From Volutella citrinella (taxonomy: Eukaryota > Ascomycota > Sordariomycetes > Hypocreales > Nectriaceae): DNA of 64,000 nucleotides. Shown one piece after another: positions 1-20,128 of this stretch. Both the position numbers and the translations under genes were made by a program. The stretch covers positions 2,480,001 to 2,544,000 of the forward strand of contig JAWZSP010000002.1 in the NCBI GenBank assembly GCA_034401135.1, read 5' to 3'. The stretch's first letter is position 1. Each line of letters starts with the position of its first letter. Below the pieces are notes generated by a model that had not been told where the DNA came from, did no database searches, and saw only the letters and a program-made list of their open reading frames with translations.

Positions 1-2672
1 GGCTTCAAGTAATGTTCACAACGCGTGTTGCGCGCAGCCAGCTGCCGAATGAGGATGTCTGTGCCGTAGACGTAGTATTCCCGCGTATCAACTTCGTCTT
101 CAAGTGGCCTTTTACAAAGTTTAGATGTATTCGGTGGGCGAATTGAGAAGGATCTGCAGTGCAAGCTGCATCTGGATCGCTGGTTTATTTTTCTTCGACA
201 TCGCGAAAAATGCAGTTAATAAATCCCACTGTAGTATCTCTATTGTTCCCCTTATGGACCCGTAGACCGCTACGTCATCTAGGAACACGACCTTGGTGGC
301 CGCACGTGCTGAGAAGAAACTAACCCAAGCATCGAGACAACCCACACCACCCGTGTCAGAACTCAATCCGCTTCGATGAAACATTTCAAAGCTTAAACTG
401 CCGCCGTTGGGGTAATACCTATTTGTGTTTCCAGCAGTAGATGTGGCGAGCTCGCCAATCCCCCACAGTACATGATCAATGCCAAGTCCTTCGTTTCTTT
501 ACAAGGCCATGTTATGCAAGCTTATAGAGCACGTCATGGCTTGAGACGCCACACTTCCGCCCTACTTCCCTCACCCAGCTACTCATGTTCCAACAAGTCT
601 TGGCCTTGACTCCAAACTACAGGGCTGCACGAGCCCAAACACATGATAAGGCATTCGTTGATTGATCCTCAAACTATCGAATAGTAAACGATGTAGGCGA
701 AGGCCCTTGAATCTTCGGCCCCGCCAAGGAGGGCATGGTGGAGAGAGGCTCGTCCGCGGAGAAGCTGTTGGTGGCCAGACAAAGAATTAATAATAAGAAC
801 AAGGGTTGCGCCACGGAAGCTCAACAGCTTGCGAGGGGAAACGTGACGATAAACGCGTGCAACACTTCCTTTCACGCAACCGCCTGGCCAGCCGCCAAGA
901 GCTTGAGGGACTTCAGCAGACCGACTATGGCTCACTCCGCAATTCCTATCAATCATCCAAGGTATGCAAGTCCACCGCCACTTGCTGCTACTCGTTGTAT
1001 GGACTAGTAGTATGTAAAGTTGCTCGCTTAGTGAGGTCTAGGGAGCGACTATCGTTGCACTGCCACACATCGTCTCCAGCCCATATTAGGGAGGAGGGCC
1101 CCCTCTCGCATGACCGACGTCTGCCGAGCGGATGCATCATCTGGACTTGTATGATGGTGCCCAATGCACACTATCGAACAGCTTGACCCAAGTTCACAAA
1201 CCTCGAACATTGTGAATCCACCGACATAAATGGTCCATGGACCATTGCGGAGCAGACGGCACTGACGTCACAAAAGATCCATCCAGCCTTCGTTCAGCTT
1301 CGACGACAGCCCCAGTCAGCAGTTCGCGAAACCCCGAACCTCCCAATCCTACCAGAATTCGGATCACCCTCATTTGCTCCATTCGGGCCAATACGAGGAA
1401 TGGGAGATGTCACCGGCCCAACCGTCAGGCGTCAGCTAAGTAGCTGCAGGGTGCAGCCTGGGTGCTGATCAGATGGCACCAGCTGATGCACGGCCCCACG
1501 AGCCAATTTACAGCTTGTCATTGCCAGCTGCTGATTGGCTGTTGTCCCGCCCGTTGAAGCAGTGCTGGCTGCCCTCCTGCCATCGCCCGCAACTACAAGG
1601 AGGAATCTGATGGAAAGTCCCGCCCAGGGCAGAGCGCCTTCCATTTTTCTTTCTCTACGGGCCAGGGGCTCCAAGAGACCTCAGCGAAGACTGCAGCTCC
1701 TTTCTCAAGCATCCCATTCAGCTTCACCGAACGCTCTGCAACCAGCCCAACTCTCGTTGGGGCATCCAGGATCCGCTCCAATGTTTGCATGTCGACACAC
1801 ATTGAGGTGGGCGACAAGGCGCCGATATGGAGGCAAATTCCTGTCCAAGCAGCCCAGCTTTGCACCGATACGACCAAGGGTGAGACAGGCCGCAACATGC
1901 TTCGAGTGAAGAACGTTTGAGGCGCGCCGTTTCTCATGTTACCTAACCACGTGGGCACAAACTGAGTTGCTTTATCATCATGTCTTCATTTCAAGTCTGA
2001 GCTTGCTCTTGGTATTTGAATCCCTGCTGAGGATACAGCTGCCACGCTGCCTGCTGCCGGCTGGCACTGCGTCGTCACTTTCATCAACCCCTCTTTCTTC
2101 CGTCGTTTATTGGGGCCTTGGCGAGAGTTCCAGCTCTTGCCACTAGGCGGGCGGTAACTAATCGTCCCAGTGATCCAGTAGGATACCCAAATCCAAACCA
2201 CAAGTCGCTAGGAAGTGATGGAGTCCAGCCAATCACCGTTGTCCTCCCGTTCCCAGGAGCAAATATAACTCAGGGCTGCCAACGCCCCGCAAAGCATGGC
2301 TGCGGGTTCAGAGGGTTGATCGCGTCTCAGCGTTGTCTGCCGGTTCTCGCTCTGGTCTTGGTGTGCGGGAACTCTCACCGATAAATATACCGGTCCGCGA
2401 TTGTGGCAAGCTACCTGGATTGGGGGATATCAGGATTCAACACGGATGGCGGCGAACCGCGCTTTTGGTGTGGCATCGAGTATCGCAACCCTATCCAGGC
2501 TATCTTGCTAGCGATAGCTGTTTCGCGAGTGTCGCAGGTTGGTCATTGTCTGTTGTTTGACCTCTCCAGTTGGGCTGTCTCAGCTCAGCTGCCAATCTTT
2601 GAATCGGCGTGGTCGTTTCTCATATCATCACCAGTTCTTGAGTCGTTATATCTTGTTCGACCGCAGTGCAGA
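1..2672. other. intergenic or unassigned stretch, left edge
   Basis: I see no gene I can support here. Open frames are short, mostly overlap on both strands, and match no family I know. The most protein-like is a minus-strand frame at 1593-1958 (121 codons), but it has no recognisable domain and no good splice partners. The right part must include the 3' UTR of the bZIP gene, which ends at 2673. Confidence 0.5.
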
Positions 2673-3650
2673 CTATCGATTATGACCGTTTTCTGCCATC
2701 CGAAGTATTGGCGACATTGAGTGGCCACGGCCTGGCGTTCCCACGATGGACGATGGTGGTGAGTTGCCCTCCGCAGTGGACGGGCTGGGTACGCGAAGAC
2801 TGCCAGCGCGCTGTCGCTGGGCTTGGTAGGTGACGTCGTTTGGGTCTTGGCGAATGCTCGCGTTTGCTAGAAGAGAGAGTTTATCGACTTGCTCCCCACC
2901 AGGTTTCGACTGTCCGACGACAAGAGAAGGCAAGGGAGGAAGCGCCAAGGGCTGCTGCGGCCGAGGCTCAAGAGTCGGCTGTATCGGCTCCGTTGGCAGG
3001 CTCATCTGGTAGTCGCTCGACCCTTCCGAGCTGGTCTTCCGAACCTTGCGCTTGATGCCTACAATGGCGTCCACAACATCCCTCGTGCTGTTGACCTCTC
3101 GGGGAACGGACGGGAGGATGGAAGGCGGCCCAGACGGCTCCGATGATACCGATCGGGACAGAGGTTGGAGGAGCATCTTTGGTGTCGAGTTTTCGAGGCC
3201 AGGCTGTCCCATGATCGACTGCGCAATCGATGCGCGAGCTGCCTCGCCGGAGGACGAGTCCCCGAAGCTTTGCAAGAACTTGTCGACCTCGTCGCCGGCG
3301 ACGCCACGATAACCCAAGAGCTGGCGCAAGCGGCTGTTTTCGGTGGCAACGTTTCGCGCTGCTTGCTGCATCTCCATGGTGGCCTGGACGCCACGACGAT
3401 CATATTCGCGGACCTTTCTCTCCAGGTTGGCGACATACTCCTTGTGACGCGCTCGCGAGCGGCGCTGGTTGTCACGGATGCGGATGGCGGTTGCGTTGGC
3501 AGCATCAGCTTCCTGCGTTTCATTGCCCTGCGCGCCCTGCTAGGGCAGTTGGGTCAGAACAGAGAACTCGCAGCGGCAAGCAGCTTAGATTTAGCCGCCT
3601 TCCCCTCCTAGGGCTGGCTCATGAGCGGCACTCACCTTCCCTCCCGCCAT
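2673..3650 (-). CDS. bZIP transcription factor
   Basis: A basic leucine-zipper protein of 293 residues, expected to bind DNA as a dimer in the nucleus. It has two exons: a 15-base exon 1 (3636-3650, encoding MAGGK) with a GTGAGT donor, an intron at 3540-3635, and exon 2 at 2673-3539. The basic region at about residues 24-41 reads RIRDNQRRSRARHKEYV and is followed by a leucine-zipper-like coiled coil to about residue 85. The rest is low-complexity Pro/Ser-rich sequence ending in SMSPILRMAENGHNR, as expected of a disordered regulatory tail. The basic region matches the fungal DNQRRSRAR class of bZIPs, whose targets vary; I cannot name the orthologue. The start was chosen because only this ATG gives an exon that splices in frame to the basic region. 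One oddity is a histidine near the usually invariant arginine. The bZIP call is firm; the function is not. Confidence 0.86.
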
Positions 3651-4150
3651 GTTGGAGCAGTGCAGTTGGACCAAAAGTCTAGGTTGAGCCAGTGCTACAA
3701 TGACGATTGTGAAACTCAACACACACGAATAAGCCTGGAGATCTTGTTCATGTACCTCGAGGTCATGGACGCGCGTTGATGGCCGAACTCCGATTGTCTT
3801 GGCACCGACCCAGCTCCCGGCGTGTGCAGATCCAGTTACCTGTAGCGCCAAGCGCCTTCTAATAAAGGTATGGAGATGGAGACGACCTAGTAAAGCAAGC
3901 ACACCCAGTATCGGAAAGACGCTGGGGTAATTAGTAGGATGGGGAAGCAGGCGGGCCTCTGCACGGCGTGGTCGGTCACTGGAGGATTCCGGATGGACAG
4001 TGCTTGCTTGCAAGGAACGGCAAATGAAAGAGAAGGGCTAGGCACATGATGATTCGATTTCACAAAAGCGCCCAAGGCGAGCAGGCCGTGGGACACATGA
4101 AGTTGGCCTTACTTGATCTTGTCAGGCAAGGAGATGAGACGAGTCGAGGA

Positions 4151-4185
4151 CAAGGCAAGGCAAGGCAACAGAGCAGAGCAGAGCA
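4151..4185. repeat. pentanucleotide microsatellites (CAAGG)3 and (GAGCA)3
   Basis: Two adjacent short tandem arrays: CAAGG three times at 4151-4165, then GAGCA three times at 4171-4185. They lie in the non-coding region upstream of the bZIP gene and are probably slippage products. Confidence 0.9.
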
Positions 4186-4767
4186 GTGGAGAAAGCGTCG
4201 AGCCCCAGCCCACGTCGAATTAGCATGCCGCGAGGTTGCCAAAAGCCGTTCCCGAATTACTTATTGCAGGCCCAACGACTCAAGGGCTCTGGCTCTCTGC
4301 AACTGTGTAATTGAACAACACAAGCCCGATTTTTCTGCGATTGTTACTGGGGCTCGCGTACGGACTGCGCCACGAGCAGTCGGGTGCCCCGACTGCCAAG
4401 CCAGCCTCTCGGCTTCTTCTATCCGGAGACACTGCGATGCCGAGCCTCCCAGGGCGCTGGGCTTCTGTGGTAGGCTTGGTGTCAGCACGACGTTGAGACC
4501 GGACCAATCTGCTTGGACAGGAGGAGGCGACGGGGCTTGTTCTGGGGTCGCAGAGGGCACGCCAACCCGGGCCGGGCCCCCTTGCCAAGCTCTCTGACCC
4601 AAGGGTGAAGCTGTTCGCTGGGCGTGCCCCTCCCTGGCAAGGTCTTGGCTGGCGGGTGACAAAGGCGCCTGAAGGGGGGCCACAGGGACTTTGCCTGCCA
4701 TTGGAACGTGGGAGCCAGCCTTGGCGGTAGCAAGCTAATAATAAGCGGCACCTCACTGTGCCGCTTC

Positions 4768-4787
4768 GCCAGCCAGCCAGCCAGCCA
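4768..4787. repeat. tetranucleotide repeat (GCCA)5
   Basis: Five uninterrupted copies of GCCA in non-coding sequence. It is a simple repeat with no sign of function. Confidence 0.85.
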
Positions 4788-5810
4788 AAGCCAAAAAGAT
4801 GACCCCCAGCAGAGGCAAAGGCCCAGGGATTTTCCGCATCGGCCCAGGCACAGGGCATAATCGGACACCTCGGCAGCCAAGACGTGCCTGTCGGTCTGGG
4901 CAAGCCTTATGGGTACGGTACACTGCTTCTGCATAGACTGTGGTCCGTCCCAGGCGCCGATAACAGCCAACCACCGCTCCGGCGAAGCATTTTGTCTTGT
5001 TGTCCAGCCCAGCCGCAATCGTGCGCGTCATTAATTACCTTGTCTAGGTAGCCTGTTCTGACATGTCGCCGTGTCAGCAACACGCGCACGCTCGACGTTG
5101 TAGGGAATACGATACACCCAGAAGCTGAACGGGACTGAGAACAGCCGACTGTACGGTTGTGTTATTCCGTTTGACCTCTGGACAAAACGATCAACGGTAG
5201 CGTATTCAAGCTTGAAACGACCTTTTACGTAAGGATTCGCAAGGGCCATGAAGGCCTAGATCCCCAAGACCAAATTTCGGAAAGACGGTGCAGGGCTGGA
5301 TGGGAAAAGCGGACATTTTTGGCGCACAGGACGGAACGTCCCTGGCTCACCAGCTCCCAGGCTATTATTGGCCTAGTTGTCAACCGCCCGCTCTCCAGTG
5401 CGACATGAGCGATGTTGCTCCCAAGTTTCTATTGGCGACAACCCGGACCCCACCATGGTGATCCCATGATGATACCCATCGATGCCTGTCTTGCCGGTAC
5501 CCAAGGAGCATGAGCCATTGAGCCCTACATACCAGCGGTCGTAATGCATTGTCTCCGACGGGCGAGCCACGAGTCACGAACGACCAACACTAAGGGCTGA
5601 ATGTGGGACCTTTCTTCTCATGGGGGTGCTGTGTGGTGTGCTGTACCTGTTTGGGGGTTACCGTTTCTACATAGGACGCTGGGCGCTCTCATGTTGTAAT
5701 ATCCGAGCCGAGCAGCGGCTTGCTGACCTGCAGGTCTACTCCCCGCCGTCATCGTGGTCACAGAACGAGTTTGATTCGCTTGCGCGCAGCTGCCTGATTT
5801 ATTTCCGCCG

Positions 5811-5830
5811 TGTCCTGTCCTGTCCTGTCC
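5811..5830. repeat. pentanucleotide repeat (TGTCC)4
   Basis: Four perfect copies of TGTCC in non-coding sequence on the 3' side of TAF11. Confidence 0.9.
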
Positions 5831-6252
5831 TGCTGCAGACTCTAGTTATCAATTGGGTATCATTCAATGTTTCCTTTCGGGGGTACAACCGCCCCTAGTC
5901 GCCTCGTAAACATGGTAATGTAATGTGGCAGCCCCGTGGCGGCCTGGCCCTTCATGACGCCTGGATGTCACTTCACATCTGGCTGAAGCTGCCCCTCCAT
6001 CGGTAGGTCGGCCATCATGGCCAGTTTGGTGGTAGTATCTCCGAGCCCTCCTCGGTCTCAGCTCTTCCCCTTCTCCTGTGCTGATTGTAAACAACGCCGC
6101 GTGTCCTGCAAGCGCCAACCACTGAAACCACCTTCGGCAGGACCTGCCGAATATACGACTCTCAGCGTGAGGTTAATTACGGAGTATTCACCAATGCATC
6201 GTCCTCCCGCCCCACTGAGTCGGTCGTGCTCAATTCAGCCGCCTGCCACTCC

Positions 6253-7522
6253 TCAATGGAACAGACGTCTCCCAGTGCGGGTTGAGAAGCGCTCAACACC
6301 ACTGCCCTGCTGGGCATGCCACAGCTGCTGCACGCCGACCCCACGGCTCTCGCCTGCCAGCCTATACCGCCGCCAGGCTTCGCGCAGGTGGTCGGGTCGC
6401 AAGGGGCCCCTCAAGGGCTCGGCCTCGTCTGCCTTGGACTTGGCATCGCGCTTTTCCTCTCCATCGTCGGTCCTACTGCTGCCGTCCGCCTTGGCACCAG
6501 CTTCATCTTCGGCGGGCTTGTCCTTGTCGAGCTCATCCTTGTCCGCCTCCGGCTCGTCACCGCGGCCGACGGCACCCCCGATCCCATGCCCGATCGTTGA
6601 ACTTGGCAGCGGCGGAAGGTCACTCTGCCTCTCGCCGGTCGCGATCCACTCGCCCTGAACGCTGCGGGCCGCCTCGAGGATTTCGCCCGCGAAGAGCTTG
6701 GCTACGGCTTTGACGGCAGTGCTCACGTTTTGAGGCACCGATTGCGATACCGTCGCATTGACCACCTGCCATGAGTTAGCATGCCGTTAATTCCGGCGCG
6801 GCGCGGCGCAGACCCCATCCCACGACTTGCGCCCCGCCCCCCGGCGCAGCGGAGGTCACCCCCCTCCCGGGAGAGGAGTGGTCGACGTGGTCAACGTGGG
6901 CAAGGTGGAGAGGCGTTTGGCTTACCCGTTTGACGACTGAGTCCGCCAGCTTCGCAGCACGCCAGAGCTCATACCGGTTGTACTGCTGACTGTCGAATGC
7001 TTCCACGAGCATTGCACGTAACCTTATTTCCTCTTGCTTCTGCTCTTGGGTCCTGGCAACCACGTCTTCCAGCGCCATCTCAGCCTTCTCATCGTCCTCG
7101 TCGTCTTCTCCGCCGCCCTCGCCGCCCTGCCCGCTGACATTTGTGGGAGCCCGTCCTCCGACGAGGCTGGGTGTCTTCTCGCCCGCATCGTCGTTGCCTT
7201 TGGCGTTCTTGGCCTTCCGGCCGCGCTTCTTCTTTGGCGCGCCGCTGGCTGTGACGCCACTCACAGCGCTACCGCTGACGTGCGACTGGGCATCGACGGA
7301 GGGTGATCGAGCGTAAGGCGAGCGGGCTTCGGGAGGGAAGGATGTCTGTCGGAGCGGATGGATGTTGGATGAAGATTGGGAGAGTGTCGATCCTTTACGG
7401 CGCTTGCCAGGAGGGCCATTGACATCCAACGTGGACGACCGCTTCTTGTTTGGAATCTGGGCGGGCGACGGGTAAGGTGGTGACATGCCCGATGGTGAGG
7501 TTGCGTAGGGCGGTGACGCCAT
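6253..7522 (-). CDS. TAF11: Transcription initiation factor TFIID subunit 11 (TAF11/TAFII28)
   Basis: A TFIID subunit that pairs with TAF13 through a histone fold during RNA polymerase II pre-initiation complex assembly. The predicted protein has 369 residues. Exon 1 is 6926-7522, the intron 6766-6925 (GTAAGC donor, GCTAAC branch point, CAG acceptor) and exon 2 6253-6765. The first 150 residues are disordered (Ser/Pro-rich, a KKKRGRK basic patch, a Glu/Asp tract). The histone fold starts near residue 168 with MLVEAFDSQQYNRYELWRAA, and the intron falls inside it (VVKR|VVNATVSQ). An acidic Lys/Asp/Glu insert of about 50 residues precedes the conserved C-terminal motif (RGPLRPDHLREAWRRY and GSGVERFSTRTG). 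The start at 7522 has a good context (ACCATGG). An in-frame upstream ATG at 7810 exists but the added sequence is repetitive and looks like 5' UTR. Confidence 0.93.
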
Positions 7523-8615
7523 GGTTATCGCTTCTGCACCAGCTAAAACAGCTGCTGTCGCTTTGAGGGGGTATCGATATCGGTTGGTGCCAGTTAGATG
7601 CGGCCGCGAAGAGTTGAGGCAATGACTGAGCCGACTATTGATTGAATGATCTGGCAGATCTGTAGCAATGTGGGTGGCGGGGTTGGGGTAACCGTGGCTA
7701 TCCTGGAGGTGTTGTAACTCGATGATTCTATCTCCGAGGCGTCGGTCGGCAACAGCTACGGCAGCGCTGCTGAGAGATGGTGTAAGAAATCGAAGGTTGG
7801 CCACATTCACTGCCCTGGTACGCGCCTTTGCACGCGACTGCTAAAGCTCAGACTGGCTTCCGAAGATCAAGCTGACGCATGATCACGTGACATATCATGT
7901 GATTGCATCTTTCAATGAAGAAGGGGGTCACGACAGATGAGTTGGTGGACGAAATGGACGACATTCTCCAGTGTCCGTCTCGGAGTAATTTTACACTAAG
8001 ATAACATAGGCGATGATCAGGTGCTGAATAAGAGGGGTTTAATTCTCCTGTCTGCAGGAGCGACCTTACTTGCTACGTGGTGATGGCTTCGTCTCCTCTG
8101 CAGCAATGCAATAAGGAATTGGCTTTTCTCAACCCCAAACCCTCCGCCCCTCCTCAGATCTGAAGATGAGTCAGAACAACTCCCCAGGACATTTGAAATA
8201 CACTGTACCATCTCAAATGTTATTAGCAGGGCTCCTCCAGGCTCCGCGTTACTCTCGCTGCTGCTTACCCTAGAACCGCAGAGTGAGTGGATGCGAAGGA
8301 CAGCACAGGAGTTGACTTGATTACACGACATGTGGCGCTTTAGGATAGATATAACAAGGCAAAAGTGCTTGTGATTCCATAATAAACATTTCGAACTCGA
8401 ACTAAGCAACGCCAATGCTACCTGGTACCCTTGAGAGCGCCAGACTGACCGTCACCCACTAACATACATTCCCTTTCAAGTTTAGCACCCCATCTACTGG
8501 TACATCCATCCATCAACAAACAGCAAAGGTGATGATGCTCTTCTAACTCCAGGTCCCCCAACTCCGATATGTTGCCATCTCTGTCCCGGTAGCCACCACC
8601 ACCGCAACTCCGCTT
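7523..8615. other. intergenic region between TAF11 and KDM5
   Basis: Promoter and 5' UTR of TAF11 on the left and the 3' flank of KDM5 on the right. The ORFs here (for example 8017-8415 minus, 132 codons) show no domain or conserved character. Confidence 0.55.
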
Positions 8616-16952
<8,337 letters not shown>

Positions 16953-17949
16953 CTAGGGAGAGGCGACCGCCTTCTTTGCTGTTCTTCTTTTCCTCACCCT
17001 CAGTAGCTTCTCTACCTCCTTGGGCCCCCGGATACGTAGACTTAATTCCTTGATCATATCCCCCCAGCGAAACTCCCCGTCACATGACGGACACTGACAT
17101 GTGTCGGGTATTAGTGTTGCCACATCGGATCCCAGGGCATGTTGGCTCCAGCAATCTAAATGTCCCATGGCCGTGCAACCCTCATTCGGGCACATGGGAT
17201 GGAGACCGCGGCCTGACTCGAGTTGTGCATTGCAATGCACGCAGTTACCCTCTTGCTCGAAAGAAACCACATCCTGCGCCTTTCTCACATAATCCTTCAT
17301 TGGCGAGTAATCAAGTGGTAGGGCGTGGATCCCACGTGGCTGCGCGGCAGGATTTTGAAGCTCAGCCCCCTCCTCGAAATCTGTGAGGAGTTTCAAACCC
17401 TTCATTCGCGCTTCGCCCGCTGATTTCACCACCGTCTGCCAAGTCTTGTAAGGCTCCTTGGCCAAGAAGTGAAGTTTCAATGGCCATCTAGTGAAGCTGG
17501 GTACGCCCACCAGAAGATGCAAGTTGGACACGACCGACTTGAGCGTGTGGGGGGCTCGCCGTGGTTTGCCATTGCGCTTCTGCTTCGTCGTGGTGGCGAC
17601 AGGAAGGCGGTCCTCAGATGGGATATGCAGTGACACTTGCGGATTGGTCAAGGCCCACCTTCAAGCAGGATCAGTGACTCTGCCAAGCCAGGAACCGGGG
17701 AGCACCAACTTACTCGAACTTCAGCGCTGCAACCATGCTGGGAAACCCGGTGACCAGCACAATCATTTCCCAGGGTCGCAGGCTCTGGCGTGATGTGCGA
17801 ATGGCGCCCCCACGGGCTTCGCCGTTGTGTTGCTTTAGCCGCCGTGGCGGATTCGGCGTGGAGCCGATATAAATCGATGCATGCCGTACAGTAGACCGAA
17901 GAACATAGACCGTATACAGGGCCGGCAAGGGTCTTGCGAGCTGCACCAT
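16953..17949 (-). CDS. SLX1: Structure-specific endonuclease subunit SLX1
   Basis: Catalytic subunit of the SLX1-SLX4 nuclease, which cuts branched DNA such as Holliday junctions and flaps in the nucleus. The predicted protein has 313 residues. Exon 1 is 17714-17949, the intron 17659-17713 (GTAAGT donor) and exon 2 16953-17658. The GIY-YIG domain occupies residues 10-90: TVY at 13-15, YIG at 27-29, the R36/R37 pair in PRRLKQHNG, and the expected catalytic glutamate E79 in ALKFEWAL. A C-terminal C4HC3 RING-type zinc finger starts with CVHC, continues with CPNEGC and GHLDCW, and ends with CQCPSC; this is diagnostic of SLX1. The ATG at 17949 gives the usual N-terminus; longer in-frame upstream sequence is not conserved in character. 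The intron cuts the E79 codon (GA|G). No SLX4 gene lies nearby. Confidence 0.95.
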
Positions 17950-18235
17950 GTCCAGTCTGGCACAGAGGCGACTTTTGTTTACTTGCTTGTTTACTAGCAT
18001 ATGATCACCAAAGTCGAGGGGCAGCACACTAGTTGTGAGATGAAGCAGCTGACTAAGCAGAAGCAGACACGATGCAACGCAATCCGTTCCGATCACTGAT
18101 GAAGCAAGGTCGCAATATGTCATTCTGCTCCGTCGTTTGTTGTGATATGCAAACCGCAAGACTCCTTTAATTCTCCCAAGGCCGACGGGCGCCTATTCAG
18201 GCACGCTAGCCATCTCCTCAATACAAGTGACGCAA

Positions 18236-19809
18236 TCACAGTAGCCCCTGCTTTTGCAAGTCGTAGTACACCTTTTCCGGCATCACATTGCCCTCTCCAT
18301 CCTCCATCTGCACCATGCTGCCTTCATCGACCGTAGTCCGCTTGCTCTCGCGCTGGATCTTATCCCACAACTTGAGCGCTTCGTCGATACGGATGATGTC
18401 GCGATACAGGCTCGTGTTGGTGATGCCCAAACACTTGAGGCCGTAGATGTGCCGCGCTTCGTTGAAGTGCTTGTCAAATGCCCGTCGTCCCATGTAGACA
18501 AAGTTGCCACAGATTTCGCAGGGGAATTCGACGCCCAGACCGTGTAGCCGGTACAGCCAGAAGGGTATGGGCTTTCCATCCCAGCCCAGTGGCAGCTTGA
18601 GCGGGTTGTAGATGCGCTCCTCGCCGTCTTCCTCATCGTCCTCACCCTCATCGCCCATCTCCTGGGGGCCCTCTGGTACGTTGAGGAGGTTGTCTAGCTC
18701 CTGTTGTCGTTCACGCTCCGTCATGCCCTGCTTGCGCTCGACGTTGACGCGCGTGTCGCTTCGTTCGGTGCTCATCGCACTGGCCAGTCGCCTCACCCGA
18801 TACTCTCGCTCTGCTACAGCTCGCTCTTTTAGTCGCTGCGCGGAGACTGCGCCGGTTTGTGTGCCATTGGCCTGGCCTTGTGAATCCCCCACGCGCTGCT
18901 TCCGCTGCTCAGCGGCCTTCAGATGCTTTCGGCCAGTGAGATGGTTCTTGTAAACGTTCTCGTTCTTGAATTCCTTCTCACAATCCTCGCACCACACTGC
19001 ATCGGCGCCAGTAGTCTCCTTCGCCGTGGCGTTGGCGGATGGCTCTTCCTTCTTCCACCCCTCCACTTCGTCCTTCTCCCACGCATCCCCGAACTCTTGG
19101 TCAAATGTTGACAGAACCTTGTCGACATTTTCCAAGGGTCTAGTTCTTCGCATGAAAGATTCTAGATATTCTGCCAGTTGGCCAAGGTATTTGAAGTACT
19201 GGTCGGTCGTCTTTTCGCCCCTCTTGACGCCTCCATAGCCCGCCGCAAAGTTATCAAAAGTCTCGAGATATTGTAGATACGTCAATCGCTTTGCGTTGGG
19301 AAGATTGAGGTACGCCTCGTGACACGTATTCAAATCGAAGAATCGACCGTAAGCCTCCTCTCCGGAGAAGAGGGTGTCGACGAGAGAGGCTGAGGGCTCT
19401 CCCTCGCCTTGTCGCTTGACCTTGTATCGCTGCTCAGAGTTCTCGGCCTGCTCGTTGGGGTACCGCGCATGGTGGTCGCGCACATCCTTGAGTTGCTTAT
19501 AAAACTCCTCGAAAGGGTCACCAGTTCCAATTTGTTGGATCTCTTTTGACCTTAGGCCGTTCTCGTCCTTGTAGATGTTTGTGAGGTTGTTGGACTGGAC
19601 TTGAATCTGGTCTAGTAATTGTGAAATCTCGTGGTCTCTGTTCAGGCGATCACGGATCTGGTCAAAGATACAGTTAGCTTTCCAATTTGTGCGGTTTGCA
19701 GAGCGTTGCAACTTACGTGCTTGGGCTCATCGCGAATGCGATCGGCAATGCCCTGCTCCAGACGCTCCAGGTCCTCGTGGATATATCGCTGCTCCTCGAG
19801 GACCAACAT
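18236..19809 (-). CDS. SF3A3: Splicing factor 3A subunit 3 (SF3A60/Prp9)
   Basis: A U2 snRNP component needed for branch-site recognition and A-complex formation. The predicted protein has 504 residues, matching the family (about 500). Exon 1 is 19717-19809 (31 codons, MLVLEEQRYIHEDLERLEQG), the intron 19658-19716 (GTAAGT donor, GCTAAC branch point) and exon 2 18236-19657. Visible features are the N-terminal helical segment with IRDRLNRDHEISQLLDQI, the conserved YGRFFDLNTCHEAYLNL block, a matrin-type C2H2 finger (WCEDCEKEFKNENVYKNHLTGRKH, given here only as its boundaries C-x2-C to H-x5-H near residue 270), and the C-terminal CEICG finger with FDKHFNEARH. An acidic EDDEEDGEE stretch precedes the C-terminal zinc finger. 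It is transcribed divergently from eIF4A3, with 319 bases between the starts. Confidence 0.95.
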
Positions 19810-20128
19810 TTCGCCGGAAGTGTATTGAGGCTAGCAATCTATGCTCGTCTGAGGCAATCGGGGCTGCTAGGCAAGCTGATTTTTTTTTGGTCGTGGTCGG
19901 ATGGGAGCTGGTCGTGGGCTTGATCTGTGTAGTGGAAAATTGCCCCCAGCCTTGTCGCGCGTCTTGACAGTGGCGTTCAGCACTGGGTTACGGAGCCGGG
20001 GTTTCCCCGACCCGTCGCATCGCGCTTTGCTAGCTCTAAATTTCCCAAAACTCTACTGAGGTTGCCCCAACTACAACCCCAAGAAGACGGAATCCCAGCC
20101 TCAAATCACATTCTATTACACAGCAATC
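19810..20128. promoter_or_regulatory. shared divergent promoter region of SF3A3 and eIF4A3/FAL1
   Basis: 319 bases separate the start codons of two head-to-head genes that both act in pre-mRNA processing, so both promoters and 5' UTRs must fit here. It contains a T-rich tract around 19880 and a pyrimidine/CAA-rich stretch leading to the eIF4A3 ATG. I see no clear TATA box. Confidence 0.75.

Larger units (their letters stand above)
3651..6252. other. intergenic region between the bZIP gene and TAF11
   Basis: This holds the promoter of the minus-strand bZIP gene (from 3651 upward) and the 3' flank of TAF11. It carries several short tandem repeats (4151-4185, 4768-4787, 5811-5830). The overlapping ORFs of 60-207 codons are on both strands, repetitive and without recognisable domains. 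I see no gene. Confidence 0.5.

Noticed and set aside
1593..1958. 121-codon minus-strand ORF near the left edge
   Set aside because: Some stretches look protein-like, but there is no recognisable family, no splice partner and an equally long ORF on the other strand.
7523..7810. in-frame N-terminal extension of TAF11 from the ATG at 7810
   Set aside because: The added sequence is unlike known TAF11 N-termini, and the ATG at 7522 has the better context; the upstream part may be 5' UTR.
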